From contig OX457039.1 of the NCBI GenBank assembly GCA_949752735.1, positions 49,108,055 to 49,172,054 on the forward strand: 64,000 nt of DNA, written 5' to 3'. The stretch is from Lumbricus terrestris. Its lineage: Eukaryota; Annelida; Clitellata; Crassiclitellata; Lumbricidae. The position numbers and the translations under genes were made by a program. The notes under the pieces are model-generated. The model was not told the origin of the DNA. It saw only the letters and a list, made by a program, of their open reading frames with translations, and did no database searches. How positions within the stretch are numbered: the first letter of the stretch is position 1; each line of letters begins with the position of its first letter. Positions 12,212 to 24,996 of this stretch are shown piece by piece.

Positions 12212-12512
12212 TATGTATACTCATGTTGCAACGCTTTTGTGAGGTCATGAAGGGCGTATAGTCTATTTATTACATGCTTGGAAAATTTGTATTGCCTCTC
12301 TAGCAACGTCTAATCATGCTGGCGTGCATGCGCATGTATACGGTTTAGGAATATGACTCCAAACAAGTTGCATTTCACCATTGCAAGATCTTTCCACTCT
12401 GAATCATGCATGGCATTACATTTGCAAATGTTCATTGTTCAGCTGGCAGAGTTATTTTGGTAATGCAGCTTAGATACTGGACACGTGACGTGTTCTATGA
12501 ACGGTTCTGGAA

Positions 12513-12513
12513 G

Positions 12514-12545
<32 letters not shown>

Positions 12546-12602
12546 CGTGTGCGTGTGTGCGCGTGCGTGTGCGTGCGTGTGCGTGTGCGTGCGTGTGTGT
12601 TT
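12513..12602. repeat. (TG)n/(TGCG)n microsatellite
   Basis: GT-rich alternating purine-pyrimidine run of about 90 bp, able to adopt Z-DNA. Frames across it are Cys-Val repeats. Confidence 0.92.
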
Positions 12603-14075
12603 GCTTACAATATAGGCCATGGACTGCAAACCCGAATTTAATTCATTCTATCCGAAAGACTCAGAATCGAAATTATCTTCTCAAGTTAAGCTGCATCACT
12701 TTGTCTTTCTCTTCTCAGTCGCCTTCAGCCCACGGTAATTGATATAGCGCCATTAGCAGACAGCAGTCCATTGAAAGAATCCTCATTAACATTACAAACC
12801 TGCAATTATGTAAACCATTTCCATTGTACGCGTCTTCATTTGCAATCATTTACGACTATACGTCGACCCGTGTCAGATATATTCGTGCGGCTCAACGTCG
12901 ACAATTATTCGAACCATTATATAGGCTATAAGACGCCTTTGGAACAGGTAAATGATGGAAGCTAGAAAATTGAAACGCTGCCTGTATACATGTGTCTTCG
13001 TATATACCGCTTCTTTCTTTGACGGGCGTTATTTTGGCCACTGATGGGTATACCGCAGGTGGAGCAAATTTGGGTTCATTACGCTCTGCACGAAGCCATT
13101 ACGAGTGCCCTTCGTGGAGCCCCAGGGCCCTGGACAACGCATGGGGCATTAGCCGCGCGAGCACGCTGCAGTCGTCGTAGTTGAAAGCGATCTTTGAGCA
13201 CGCGTCTTCGCCTAGAAAGAAGGAGTGGAGGCAAGAGTGGAGCTTGAATGGATGGCCACGTGCACGCCGGTCTCAATGCCCATCGCTGACTGCCATCGAT
13301 AATAAAATAGTGCGCGGCGCATGCACTCGGGTGTAAATGGGTCGATGTATAATAAGCAGAATAAAACAACGACGACGACGACGACGATGAGACTAGAGTG
13401 CACGCGTATATATACATTATACGCTGGAGGTTAATGATGGATGCTATGTACACACGCGGCCTTCTGAATGCGACGATTCTGTATAGAAAGATAAGAGGCG
13501 GCGGCGGCGCGCTGCTGTTATTTATGGCTGGAGGCGAGATTGAAAGGAGACAAAAGTTCACTTTTCAATAGAAACCACTGACTCGGAAGAAGAAATGACG
13601 TCTTTAATGGCTGATCAATTAAAACCCAAACCCATTATTTTCATCTGTCTTCTTCAATGTTCCTTTAGGCGTATAAATGTATACATTCGTCATATATCTG
13701 CTTCCAAATCTGCAGTTTCTGTTCGTATACATTGTAGATCGGTTTTACACACGTGCACAGTTCTTTTCTTTGTTTTATGACTGTATATAATTGTATAGGC
13801 CTATACTATAATACAATACGCTGCAGTTTTTCATTCGCTTTTCTGTTCCACTGCGTCGCTCGAGATTGCATTGTTACTCAATTTAATTGTCTCGTCTCAC
13901 TTTATTCCTTTATTTTTCCATCACGTGCCTTTTACTATATGCGATAATTATATCACTCCCTGTTTAATTGAGACTGCATGCTTTGTTCTCTACTAACCGT
14001 TGACTATAGTCTATCCACGCATAGGTGTATACAGCCGTGCGTGAAAGATTGGGCTTCCATTTTGGGGCTTTCAAA
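12603..14075. other. No supported gene
   Basis: Positions 13080-13260 are GC-richer and 13368-13390 is a short GAC repeat. A 160-codon minus-strand frame (13561-13079) exists but lacks any domain pattern and crosses the repeat. Confidence 0.45.
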
Positions 14076-14078
14076 TTG

Positions 14079-14116
14079 ACATATATATATATATATATAT
14101 ATAATATATATATATA
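14079..14116. repeat. (AT)n microsatellite
   Basis: Simple AT dinucleotide repeat. Confidence 0.9.
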
Positions 14117-14438
14117 GTCTTTGCCGTTCGGTTATTTCGCCTTTAGCACTTTGTGTTTCTACACCTTTCCATATTTCTCAGTGTATACAGTTCCTGCATA
14201 TCTCTTATGGTTTAAAGTTTCCACCTGGCCTGACCGGAAGTATTAGAATTTGATTCGCCTCTGCATCTATTGATGGCTAACTTACTTTAGGCGTTAATTC
14301 TTTATAAATTATAGTCTTACAACTCTGACCTTAATTCGATCTCTTTTTCTCCAGCTAAGCCTCGCGTGCCTAGAGGTGGATGCAGATAAATAGATGCACT
14401 TTTCGACACGACAGGGTGAACTGCAGAGTGCATAACTG

Positions 14439-14747
<309 letters not shown>

Positions 14748-14754
14748 AGACCTA

Positions 14755-16085
14755 TATATAATTATATATACACACAGAGACATAAATAGATTCACTTATA
14801 TATATATACTAGATGTGTAACCCGGCGTTGCCCGGGAAATTTATGGTTTTAAACACTACTCCACTGTGGTACCCAACGTTGACCGCTAAATTTAGGGTTT
14901 TCGCCAACCCTCTAGCCCACCCCGCTTCCTCAAAAAGCCAAACGTAACCCGCCCCTGCGGGACGCTACGGAAATTATTACTGGGCTTGTATGACGTCATT
15001 CGGGCTGTAGACTCCTTTACTAAAGCTCGATACTGCTTACCAAAGCGTTAGCGATTAAATCTGTCTTAAAACGCTAATAACTCGAGTTCTAAAGTGAAAT
15101 TTAGGGTTTTAAACACTACTCCACTCTGGTGTCCATCGTTGACTGCTAAATTTCGGGTTTTCGCCAACCCTCCACCCCACCTCGCTTCCCCAAAAAGCAA
15201 ACCCCGCTTCGTCAAAAACCCAAACGTAACCCGCCCGTGCGGGACGCTACGGAAATTATTACTGGGCTTGTATGACGTCATTCGGGCAGTAGACTCCTTT
15301 ACTAAAGCTCGATACTGCTTACCAAAGCGTTAGCGATTAAATCTGTCTTAAAACGCTAATAACTCGAGTTCTAAAGTGAAATTTAGGGTTTTAAACACTA
15401 CTCCACTCTGGTGTCCATCGTTGACTGCTAAATTTCGGGTTTTCGCCAACCCTCCACCCCACCTCGCTTCCCCAAAAAGCAAACCCCGCTTCGTCAAAAC
15501 CCAAACGTAACCCGCCCGTGCGGGACGCTACGGAAATTATTACTGGGCTTGTATGACGTCATTCGGGCTGTAGACTCCTTTACTAAAGCTCGATACTGCT
15601 TACCAAAGCGTTAGCGATTAAATCTGTCTTAAAACGCTAATAACTCGAGTTCTAAAGTGAAATTTAGGGTTTTAAACACTACTCCACTCTGGTGTCCATC
15701 GTTGACTGCTAAATTTCGGGTTTTCGCCAACCCTCCACCCCATCTCGCTTCCCCAAAAAGCCAAACTTGACCCACCCCTACGGGCGCTACGAAAATTATT
15801 ACTGGGCGGGTATGACGTCATGCGGTGTAGACTCTTGACTTACGCGCTAGTGTGGTCAATTACTGATGAAATCTGTCTTAAAATGCTAATAACTTTTGTT
15901 TTGAACTGAATTAAAACCTGAAAATAGTTGCGATGACCTTATAATTCGGGTAAGAATCGATTTCAAGAATTGTTTTAAACCGACGCTGTTTCATTTCCGA
16001 GCCTATTCTGCAGGGGAGAGTCAATTCTGTCAAAAGCGTACAAACAAACAAACATATGGAATTTCTGCCTTATAATATAGATACG
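14755..16085. mobile_element. Unclassified repeat element with four about 280-bp tandem units
   Basis: Four head-to-tail units begin at about 14838, 15098, 15380 and 15661. Each opens with AATTTAGGGTTTTAAACACT and contains GGGACGCTACGGAAATTATT and TGACGTCATTCGG. Units 2 and 3 are almost identical; units 1 and 4 are diverged and shortened. The array is preceded by TAACCCGGCGTTGCCCGGG, which can fold into a hairpin, and an AT run. It ends near CTTATAATATAGATA, a terminus often seen on dispersed invertebrate repeats. A Penelope-like or other mobile repeat is possible but no coding sequence decides it. Confidence 0.7.
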
Positions 16086-16909
16086 TATGTATATTGATCA
16101 ATAGATCCAACTTCCGACACGTCAGCGATAGGGTGATCTTACTGAACTGCAGCTGGGGTGCATTGGTATACATAAGCTTATGTAGTGCGTAATCGGTGAT
16201 GCGTGCTATGCATCTGCAAATGTGGAAGAGGGGAAGGAGAGACAAGCACCTCCTCAAGGCAGCTTACCCCAAGATTACCTCTAAGACTACACGGACGAGC
16301 AGTCTTCTACTCTCGATTGCCCCTCGCTGCACAAAAGCCGCTCGTCACCTAAAAGATTTAGATCTATTCGTATTTCAAGCCGATCGTTAATCGTGCATTC
16401 GTCGTATCGGCTTTCCCTAAAATAGCGACGGACGCACACACAACCATCTCCTGTTAAAAGAAACATTGCCAGCCTCACATGATTCTCCCTTTAATCATCG
16501 GCCTTTATATACTACCCTCTCCCGCCCCTCCTCCCCCCACTGCGCGATTCAAGTGACAGCGTGAGGAGAAATCCCCTCGTTCGCTTAACCCGTAACGAAT
16601 TTAGAAGGGCCTGTAATTAGTTCCTATACTACGGTCATTGACAACTCCATTGCGCCTACGGGGGTGTAGATGTCTATCTCAGCCGCGAATTCACCCACTC
16701 CTAAGCACGTATAGACTATACACTGTTCTCTAATGACGGGCAAATCACTCTTTCCTGTAGCAACCAACGCTCCCGCTTCTGCTGCGGCATGCAGTATCGG
16801 ATTTCGCCAACCTATTTCCGAAGGGTCACTCCGATTATACAGGCATCAAAGAGAGCTGCACACGTTAGTTAGACTTAGAGTAAGACATTACGGTTGCGAA
16901 TTACAATAT

Positions 16910-16955
<46 letters not shown>

Positions 16956-16990
16956 GTGATGGTCGACCTATAAAATTGTGGCGGTATACG
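16086..16990. other. No gene seen
   Basis: Positions 16913-16950 are an AT dinucleotide run. The rest shows no recognised feature. Confidence 0.45.
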
Positions 16991-16999
16991 CAATTATAG

Positions 17000-17236
17000 G
17001 CCTATGTATGTAAGAGCACTTGCTACACCGCCTCTTCTACACCCTAGTCCGAAGCGCTCCCGACTACAGCACGGACACTGAATCGTAGTTTCATGAAGCG
17101 CATGAGCAATTGCGAGTGAAGGACTGCTCAAAGTGCTCATGGTTCCTATACGCGGTGGCCTGAGGTGCACGGATTCAAACCCATAACCTTCCGGCTCCAA
17201 GGCACTGAACATGCCCCTACACCACCGTGCGCCACA
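17000..17236 (-). mobile_element. tRNA-derived SINE
   Basis: On the minus strand, TGGTGTAGGGG (17224-17214) matches the RNA polymerase III A box and GGTTTGAATCC (17181-17171) matches the B box at ten of eleven positions. They are spaced about 33 bases apart, as in tRNAs and tRNA-derived SINEs. The sequence between cannot fold as a functional tRNA by eye, and an unrelated body continues toward 17000. The family and its 3' tail were not identified. Confidence 0.65.
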
Positions 17237-18295
17237 TAGTAGGCCCATATAGTCAGCCAACGTGGAAGTTTCCCTGATATCGTTTTCCATGTCTGCAATG
17301 TCTTATTGAAAACGTTTGTGTGATACATATATGGTCATAAAATATAGAAACATGTCCGCAACCATGCAAATCCTTTTAGTTTTTCTGCCCTGTCATTCAA
17401 GTGGAAGTTATAATTAACACCAGACGATATGATTCCTATATGCTTGTTTCTCGTCGCCCGGATGCAGATTTCGAACATCTCATCTCTGAATATCTAACTG
17501 ATTTGAGGACCAACAAAATTTCCTTCATATTTTTTGCATTGCACAAAACAATCACATTAAAAAAACTATTATAGATAACAGCAGTTTAAAGTCAATCATG
17601 CATGGCTAAATATAATTAAAATACATCTGTTGATAAAATTATTTTTAGACAAATTTGTTTTAACGAGAGGCAGCATGAAAGGATGTCCTCTCTTGCTGAG
17701 TAAGTACTTGTTCTCACGAAGAATACATATATCGAGGCAATTGAGTTGATAAATGTAATGGCCAAATAACCTGCTTTCTGCAAGAGCTTCTTGTCTGTTC
17801 GAGCAATTAGCTCTTATAGTCATTTTTTCTGTATCTCAGTTGTATGTAAGTCTCTAGTCTCTCGAATTGCTTATAGTTTTTGTTAAATCTGATCATAGAT
17901 GCTTGCTATACACTTTATTATCAAGTTGATATTTTTCTTTTATTCCTGAATAGCTTTCTTTGAAAAGAATATTAAGCGATTCTCTCCATATTGTATACTC
18001 ATTGCAGTCATTTACAATATTCACTTGTGAATGGACATCTATTTTCTTTATAAACCCATCACGTATAGATTGTGGCATACACAGTGCAAGAGTCATCAGC
18101 CCAGCAGTGCAAGCCATGTATTGACTAAAATGACTTAGTTCAAGCAGAAAAGTCTCATTCAGACATGCAGCGCACAGATAGACTATATAACCTATAAATA
18201 TTCAGCATTTAACTAATTGATTAGTAAACTACTTCGCATCGTGAACCCAATAATACCTGGAATGCACTGCACGGTTCACTGACATTGACATGCAC
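17237..18295. other. No gene seen
   Basis: AT-rich, with short frames only. An AT microsatellite follows at 18298-18335. Confidence 0.45.
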
Positions 18296-21080
18296 TCATA
18301 TATATATATATATATATAATTTATATATATATATTATACTCAAACTATGCGTTAGTCCTTATACAGAATTGCCATTCAGCGAAACATGCCCATTCACACA
18401 TAACTCGCCCACTTAGAGGAGTTAAGCTCTTTGTATGCAGACACATTTACAATCGCGGATACCTGAAACTACTGTCGACAAACTCTCTATAGATATATTC
18501 ATCAAAAGCTTATCGGGAAACGGCTCGCGACCATGCATGGCGCCTTATCATGCATGGGAGACGCTTTTTGTCTACGGCTCGAAAGAATTCACCCGTTTGC
18601 ACCTCCGTCATCGGCATTCTAGCCCTCCCATATATGCGTCGTCTACGAGTGTGGCATGTATACAGAACTGACATGCAGTCAACACGATCGAATGCCTCCT
18701 CCTCCTCATGATCTGATCCACTCCTGCAGCGACCCACGCGCATAGTATTATATGATCTCATTCAAACGTTTAGCCGTGCATGCACCACTACCACCACCAC
18801 CACCACCACCACCACCACCACCACTACCACCACCCCCACCACCACCTGCCAACTTCGAAGGAGGCAACGCATGTCTTCTATTACTGCATAGTCCGCCGGC
18901 GCCGCCTGATTTGTAGCGAGGGCTTCGATCTCCTTCGTTGCAGCCGGTCACCGTTGTTCGTCGGCCACTAGACCGTTGACGGTGATTTTCAACGTAGCGT
19001 TCGTATTTAGGCCTATAGGCTTCTTTTGTGGCACGCTCGACCAGCGTCACGATCCTTTGTCACTCGTCTACAAAGAATCGTCTTTGGCTCGAGGCAATTA
19101 TTTCCGACTCGTGCCCATTGTCGGGTCTCGAGCCACCGCCGCGTCTCCTATATATGATAAACCGGAGTGGGTGGCTGGGTGCTTGCATGGTAGGCCCGCC
19201 CGCCCGCCCGACCGACCGACCGACTGGTCTATAGTCCTGGCAACAAGGCGCGCGAACGATGCAACGCACCTGTCAAGCCTCGAGAGAAGGAGTTACACCG
19301 AGGGAAAGACAGAGGCGACAAGTGCCACGCAGACAGAGGTGCAGGCACTTGGCTCTCCGTTCCAGAAGTTCTTGTAAGACTATGCGGCCGCCGTATAGGC
19401 CTAAAGAAGAGCTGAAGAGAACGACGGCATCAAATAAGCTGCCAGTAAAATGCACTTGATTGTATTCCGCCGTTCCTCCGTTCATCCATCCATCCATTAA
19501 ATCTTGCGACGCGGGAGCAGTTTATGTCGATAATGTTTGCTCTTGCACTTGAAAGTACACTCGAAATACCGATTCCTTAAAGACTCAAAACGATTTTACG
19601 AATGCTTATTGTGCAAGAGCGTGTAGGTCTTATATTCCACCAGGCACCAGCAGCGGCTCAAACAATGTCTAAAAGTAAGAGACATACTTTAATACGGTTC
19701 ATCTGTCTTTGCGGAGAGCATTATTGTCTAATGCCAAGCCACTGAGTGGGACATGCATTCGCCTATGCCGTACCCCCCACTTCTCTCTTTCTCCTACTCT
19801 GCTCCCCCTCAATGGTAATCAAACGCTACAGCGCTTAGCATGTATGTATGTATACAGCCTAAATCAATAGTTTTTGCTTAAAAGAACCAAGATGGCGTCG
19901 ATATCTTTGATATGATGCATCATAAAATAATAGAATTTGCTTGTCAATGCAGCATAAAGTAAATTGCCTAATGGTACAAAGGCCATCTATCCATAGTGTT
20001 GTGCCTCGTTTTAGCACTTGTTAGAACTACTTAAACTGACAAATTAAAATACAGGCTGAGATTCCGTCTCTAATATGAACACTAATTCGGATTATACGAA
20101 AACCTTAATCCGAATACTGTTTTCGACAACCCTTCCGACTTGACACAGCACTCGCGAATGGCTCTTGAGCGTCGCTCTATAGAAAATTGGAGATTACGGT
20201 TACGAATCCTGTACAAATTGCACCGATTGGGATAAGATCTAGATAAACGAACTTCACGAAAGGCACAAATATAACATTTAGGCATATATAGCAATTTGTC
20301 TTCGCCGCAGTCTGTCAGACGACAGAGTTTCCCGCTGTTTTCCCGTCCAGGGAAATATTGGCGGCAGCGAACGACTTCCATCAAAGGGCAACAGCATACA
20401 GTGTGGCTGCAATTGAAATAATTGCAAACTTACCGATGCCTGTAATTTTCCTCGATCGTACATCGTCCGTCATCCATTGAAAGACGCGTATATACGTGGA
20501 ACAGCGTGACAATAATTATGGACGGGTAGGGAAATGAAACGCCAGGATTGACAGGCGCGCTTCCTGCGAATAAGAAACAAAATGTCCATGTGCGGGTAGG
20601 CCTATACAACGCATGCATACAAGGATGAACATTATTGTAAATTGCACGTGTAGGCTATAGAAAACGTTAAATATCATCCACAAGCAGCAATTGTGAATCT
20701 GGAATTATATTCTGATTCATGTTTGATGCGGTTGAACAACTCCGTCATTCGATGCGACTCGAATGTGTGAAATGGAAACCAGGAATTAAAATAAAGTGTT
20801 GCCGACGCCTTTTAATACGACAGCTAAGTTGAATGTTGTCTATTATTCCGGTCATATATATATGTATACAGGGTGGCTAAAAAATGTAGGCTTACCACCG
20901 GATACACTTTTTAGCCACCATGTCAACTACAACGAGAACGATTAGTTCATTGTTACGATTTTACGCATATCTTTTATTATAAGCCATGCATCAATCATCG
21001 ACTATTGATGCGCATGAATGGCTTTTTAAAATAAAAAAATTATATTGGCTTTATAAAGAAATAAATTTCTCTTATAATAG
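18296..21080. other. Gene-free stretch with microsatellites
   Basis: It contains an AT run (18298-18335), a CAC repeat (18784-18845), a CCGC/GACC repeat (19197-19224) and moderately GC-rich sequence at 18890-19400 with frames in several phases but no domain. No RNA gene was recognised. Confidence 0.5.
20869..20925. repeat. Short inverted repeat with ACAGGGTGGCT-type end
   Basis: GGTGGCTAAAAAATGTA is followed 14 bases later by TACACTTTTTAGCCACC, giving a hairpin. TACAGGGTGGC resembles the TACAGGGT ends of the 10799-12211 element, so this may be a minimal internally deleted relative. Confidence 0.6.
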
Positions 21081-21094
21081 CAATGATAACAACC

Positions 21095-21205
21095 ACATCG
21101 ACAACAACAACATCGACAACAACAACAACAACAGTAATAATAGTAATAGTAATAATAATAGTAATAATAATAATAATAATAATAGCAATAATAATAATAA
21201 TAGTA

Positions 21206-21274
<69 letters not shown>

Positions 21275-21470
21275 GGTACTTTTGCCTCACACCCTGAAGA
21301 CGAGGCCTGACCCACCAGACGTTTGTTCTTGAAATAATAGTAGTCCCGTATACGGCCCTCGAGGAATGAAGTACCTCAGGGCAAAAAATAACAATAATAA
21401 TGATGACAGTAATAATAATTATTGTTAAAAAATAATAATAACAATAATAATAATAAAAAATAATGGTGAT
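21095..21470. repeat. (AAC)n/(AAT)n trinucleotide arrays
   Basis: CAA repeats change to TAA/TAG repeats up to 21273. A second AAT-rich array occupies about 21385-21462. Poly-Asn, poly-Ile and poly-Leu frames are artefacts of the repeat. Confidence 0.93.
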
Positions 21471-21528
21471 GACATTACTGAAGTCGTCTAGACCATCCAC
21501 CATGCATCCAGGACATCTCACCTATAAG

Positions 21529-21532
21529 GTTC
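21529..21532. repeat. Target site duplication GTTC, left
   Basis: GTTC immediately precedes the TGTGGCG start of the 5' LTR and recurs at 36822-36825 immediately after the CGCCACA end of the 3' LTR. Four base pairs fits Ty3/gypsy integrases. Confidence 0.85.
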
Positions 21533-24500
21533 TGTGGCGTTTCAGCCACAAGACGATAAACTCCGAACGGCTGCCTTGTCAAACTGAAGCTGGATACAAG
21601 GCCGGAGCGACGGTTACGCTCTTAAAGCAGCCAAACCGTCTAGTTAGAATCAATAATAGGTAAGGCGTAATTCCCCTAGCAGAAAGGCGCTACAGAAACA
21701 CACGCAATTAGAGCGCGACCGACAAGTCAGAGTCTGCAGAACGTTGCTGGAAGCAGACGAGATTGACGGCGAGGCATAACACAGCCAAACCGCATCTCAA
21801 ACGCGTGTACGAGTAGGGCTAATCTTAGTTTTAATTCCATAATTAATTCTAGGTAGGTCCAGTAACTTTAATTTAGGGCGTAAGTTACGGAGAAGTCGTT
21901 TGGGAAGCGACAGAAAGAAACCTGGTGACGATCGGACAAGAAATGGATTTTTGGCGAATTAATAACGGTTTTTCTATACGGAAGACCGATTATTTAGTTT
22001 AAGCCAAACCATAGCGTGCAGACAGCGATATTCCGGTGGAATAAAGCCTGCCACACGATGTTCTGCTACTAGTGTAGAGTGGTGGCGATCACTCTATGGG
22101 CAATGAATATTAACTCTGTTCGTTTCATTGCTCTCCACGCAGTCCCGGCACATTGAATTGACATTGCTACGTTGGTTTGTTGGTGTCCGAACGCTTTCTG
22201 GTGAATTTGACGAGAAATATTGTATCCGAATCGAATTCGCACACGCGAAGGTTGAACGTTACCTGCGGTGACGATCGAACGGCGGCCGACTGGGCATCGC
22301 CCCGCTTCGACGCACCAGGGAGAGTTGGTGGTGGCTCATCCCGTCTTACTTGCAACTGTCTCCTGGCATTTGGTGCCGTGTTGAAAATCAGACCCGCTGA
22401 GTGCTTGCAGCGTTAAAGAAACCAGTGTTACCTCGGCGGCCCGCGTCGGTTAATCTGCACGGCCGGCCAAGGCGAGCGCGCAACCGTCGATAAGCGGTAA
22501 GGCCTCGTCCGAGAAACTGAATATACCTGCTAGGGATTGCCCACAGGTTGATACAATATACTTACGTTTCGCATACAGTATTCAAATACCTAATACGAAA
22601 GAGTGAAGCTGTCCGAGGGAGTAGCGAAAGTGCGTTGCTGTTCTGTTCGCGTGCTATCCAAGCGGTCGCCCGGACGAAGTAGTTGCGCATTGAATAACTT
22701 TGTCACCTGTGGTCCGATTCCTTCGAGGCCGGGGGCAAAATCCTCCGTCTGGTCCGGGTGGTCGTGAATATACCGAGAGTTGGTTACTGAGAGTTCCTGG
22801 AGAAGTGGTAGAAGCCGGTGCAGTTTTCCACCAGCTGGAAAAGAGCGATACCCTATTGTGCGGGTAGTAGTAGTAGTACGGTTTTTGTCCGCGATAGCCG
22901 CGCAACGGGCTTTCGCTCTACGGGCAACTCCGTCAGTTGTGGTCCAATCGTTTTGAACTAAGCGACAATCTCGTTCATCTCGACGAGTAGAAGACTTTTC
23001 CTGTTGAGGATTCGTCTGTATCTGTTACGGTTCCGGCGGTATAGTCTAGAGGCAACGCCTCGTGCGTGAAAAGGACTTAGCCGACGCGAAACATCGCTAG
23101 GTCGGTGACGGCCGCCAACAAAAGTGTCAGCGTGAATAACTTTGTATCCTGTGGTCCAATCGCTTCGATCCAAGCGACAACCTCGTTCATCTTGACGAGT
23201 AGAAGACTTTTCCTGTTGAGAGTGTGTCAGTATCTGTTACGGTTTCGGCTGTATAGTCTGGAAGAAGCGCCTCGCGCGTGAAGTGGACTTAGCCGATTTC
23301 TTGATCTTTCGCCTGACGCCGCGAAGGCCGACAGCGAACGACCCGGTTTACGGGAAAACTTTGTCAATCGTTACCTGATCCTTACAATCTTGGTGTCAGA
23401 TTGTGCGTCTCGTTGAGTGGGACCAGTCAGTCGGAAGAGAGTTAAGCGATATCTGGAAGGGTTTCGACGGTAGGAGCTCGCGAAGAGTTTCCCCCGGTCT
23501 TTTCCCGTAGAGTTCGGTTACGCGGCGCCGCGGTCAAGCAGCGACCGCCGCCGACAGGTCTGTGTGGGCAACGCGCAGTGCCCTAGGTCTGCGAGTGTAT
23601 TACGATATTCTTTGACTACCGAATATCTTTCCTTTCACCTCTGGTCTTTGAATCGGCTAGTAGTAGAGCCTGTCGATACGATCGCTTGGCTATATCAGCC
23701 GCCGTTGATCAGCGTTGGTTGAAGTCCAAGGTAGATACCGGCCACGATTGGTCGGGTGAGTGTAACTTTGTGAGTTGTTGTGCGAATAACGAAAAGTTGG
23801 TGTCATATTGCTCAGTAAATCAAGCGCTCTCTAGCTACATCGAGAGCCAGTGACCTGTGTCAGTGATTCGAGTTCGCGTCGGAAGCGTCTTACGGTTGCC
23901 ACCGGCGTTTCCCCCGAACAGCGACAGACCGTAAGCGTAGCGGTCGAGAACGTGTATCTTTGGCAGTTGTATTCCGACTTGTACGATCAGGGTGTTGATC
24001 TACTCAACACACCCAGTGTAATATCTCTGTAACGTCTGTTGGTGAACATCGTGTGTGTAGCAAACGGTGAAAGCTTGTCTTCACCGAGAAGCGCATTTCC
24101 GCGACTAAGGGAAATCGCGTACGCATTGTCTAGGAGAACTCAGCTGGCCTAGACAGCTCCCTTTAATTGCATCAGTTACCGGTTCGTTACCCTAAGTTAA
24201 TTTAGTTAAGGAAGTGTATACCCCTTAGCTAATTTTTAAGCCCCCAATACGGGAGCGATGCTGGTCTGTTGACAGTGACCACGAGCCAGAAGCGAAACAA
24301 AAGTCAGTTACCGTTGACGCCTGTTGCGGCGGCTTACGTGAAGTAAAGAGTCGACCGTACGCATTTCCCTCGGATCGCGTACGGGAAGCTCAGTGATAGA
24401 GAGTCGCGCGCGCTTGGCAACCGCCGCGTCTTCCGGCTATTTTGATCTCGGCGTGTTCGGCCGTTGTACAAGTTAATCGCCTCCGAGCGATACAAGGGTG

Positions 24501-24996
24501 GTCTCCCTAAAGGCCTGGTACCAGAAAAAGACCTATTGGTCGTGTTGGCATACGAGACAATGCCTGTGTCGTTACTTCGTATAGGGTTAAATCCCCTAGA
24601 ATGGAACTGGTTCCGTTACCTATGGCCGACTGGATGCCAAACTCAGGTCATGCCTCTCGGGAGTGAAGGCGCCTCGACCGTTCGTTGTTACATGGTACGG
24701 AAGAGAGAAGACCGTGTGGGGAAGAAGGCAAAGGCGGTTGCGGTGAAAGGGAGTTCCAAGCGCGGATCGGCTGCCCGTGGAAAAGTGGACCCTGTTTTGA
24801 GCATTGGCCATCCTGGCGCTCAGGTCGTTACCTCCCCGGTGACCGCGGACGGGGCAGATGTGGATTCCGACGCGACGGAAATATACTCCCAGTTCCGGGC
24901 CTCCTTGCTAAGACAATCTTCCCCGGTCGTAACCGAAATGTTGGATTGGCCTAAGTACGATTTGAGAGGCCGTGACGAACGGGGCGTGCCGCCACA
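21533..24996 (+). repeat. 5' LTR, 3464 bp
   Basis: It matches 33358-36821 at a constant offset of 11825 bp. A polyadenylation signal AATAAA at 22040-22045 is followed by GT-rich sequence (22070-22090). If used, U3 plus R is only about 0.5 kb and U5 about 2.9 kb. The LTR contains a 147-bp internal duplication (22938-23084 and 23150-23296) with a third partial copy near 22700. Its last 437 bases are the start of the Gag-Pol coding frame. No clear TATA box was found, so the transcription start is unknown. Confidence 0.95.
22938..23296 (+). repeat. Internal LTR duplication, two 147-bp copies
   Basis: Copy one (22938-23084) and copy two (23150-23296) share TGTGGTCCAATCG, CGAGTAGAAGACTTTTCCTG, TATCTGTTACGGTT and GGACTTAGCCGA with scattered substitutions. 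The 5' edge (GAATAACTTTGT...CCTGTGGTCC) occurs a third time at about 22692. The 3' LTR has the same arrangement. Confidence 0.9.

Noticed and set aside
11866..12306. 146-codon minus-strand frame as a transposase of the 10799-12211 element
   Set aside because: No catalytic motif was seen and it runs across the TIR into flanking DNA.
13079..13561. 160-codon minus-strand frame
   Set aside because: It starts without an ATG and crosses a GAC repeat, and no protein pattern was recognised.
14838..15900. CRISPR-like or telomere-like array (TTAGGG phrases)
   Set aside because: Units are contiguous 280-bp tandem repeats without spacers. TTTAGGG occurs once per unit, and the DNA is eukaryotic.
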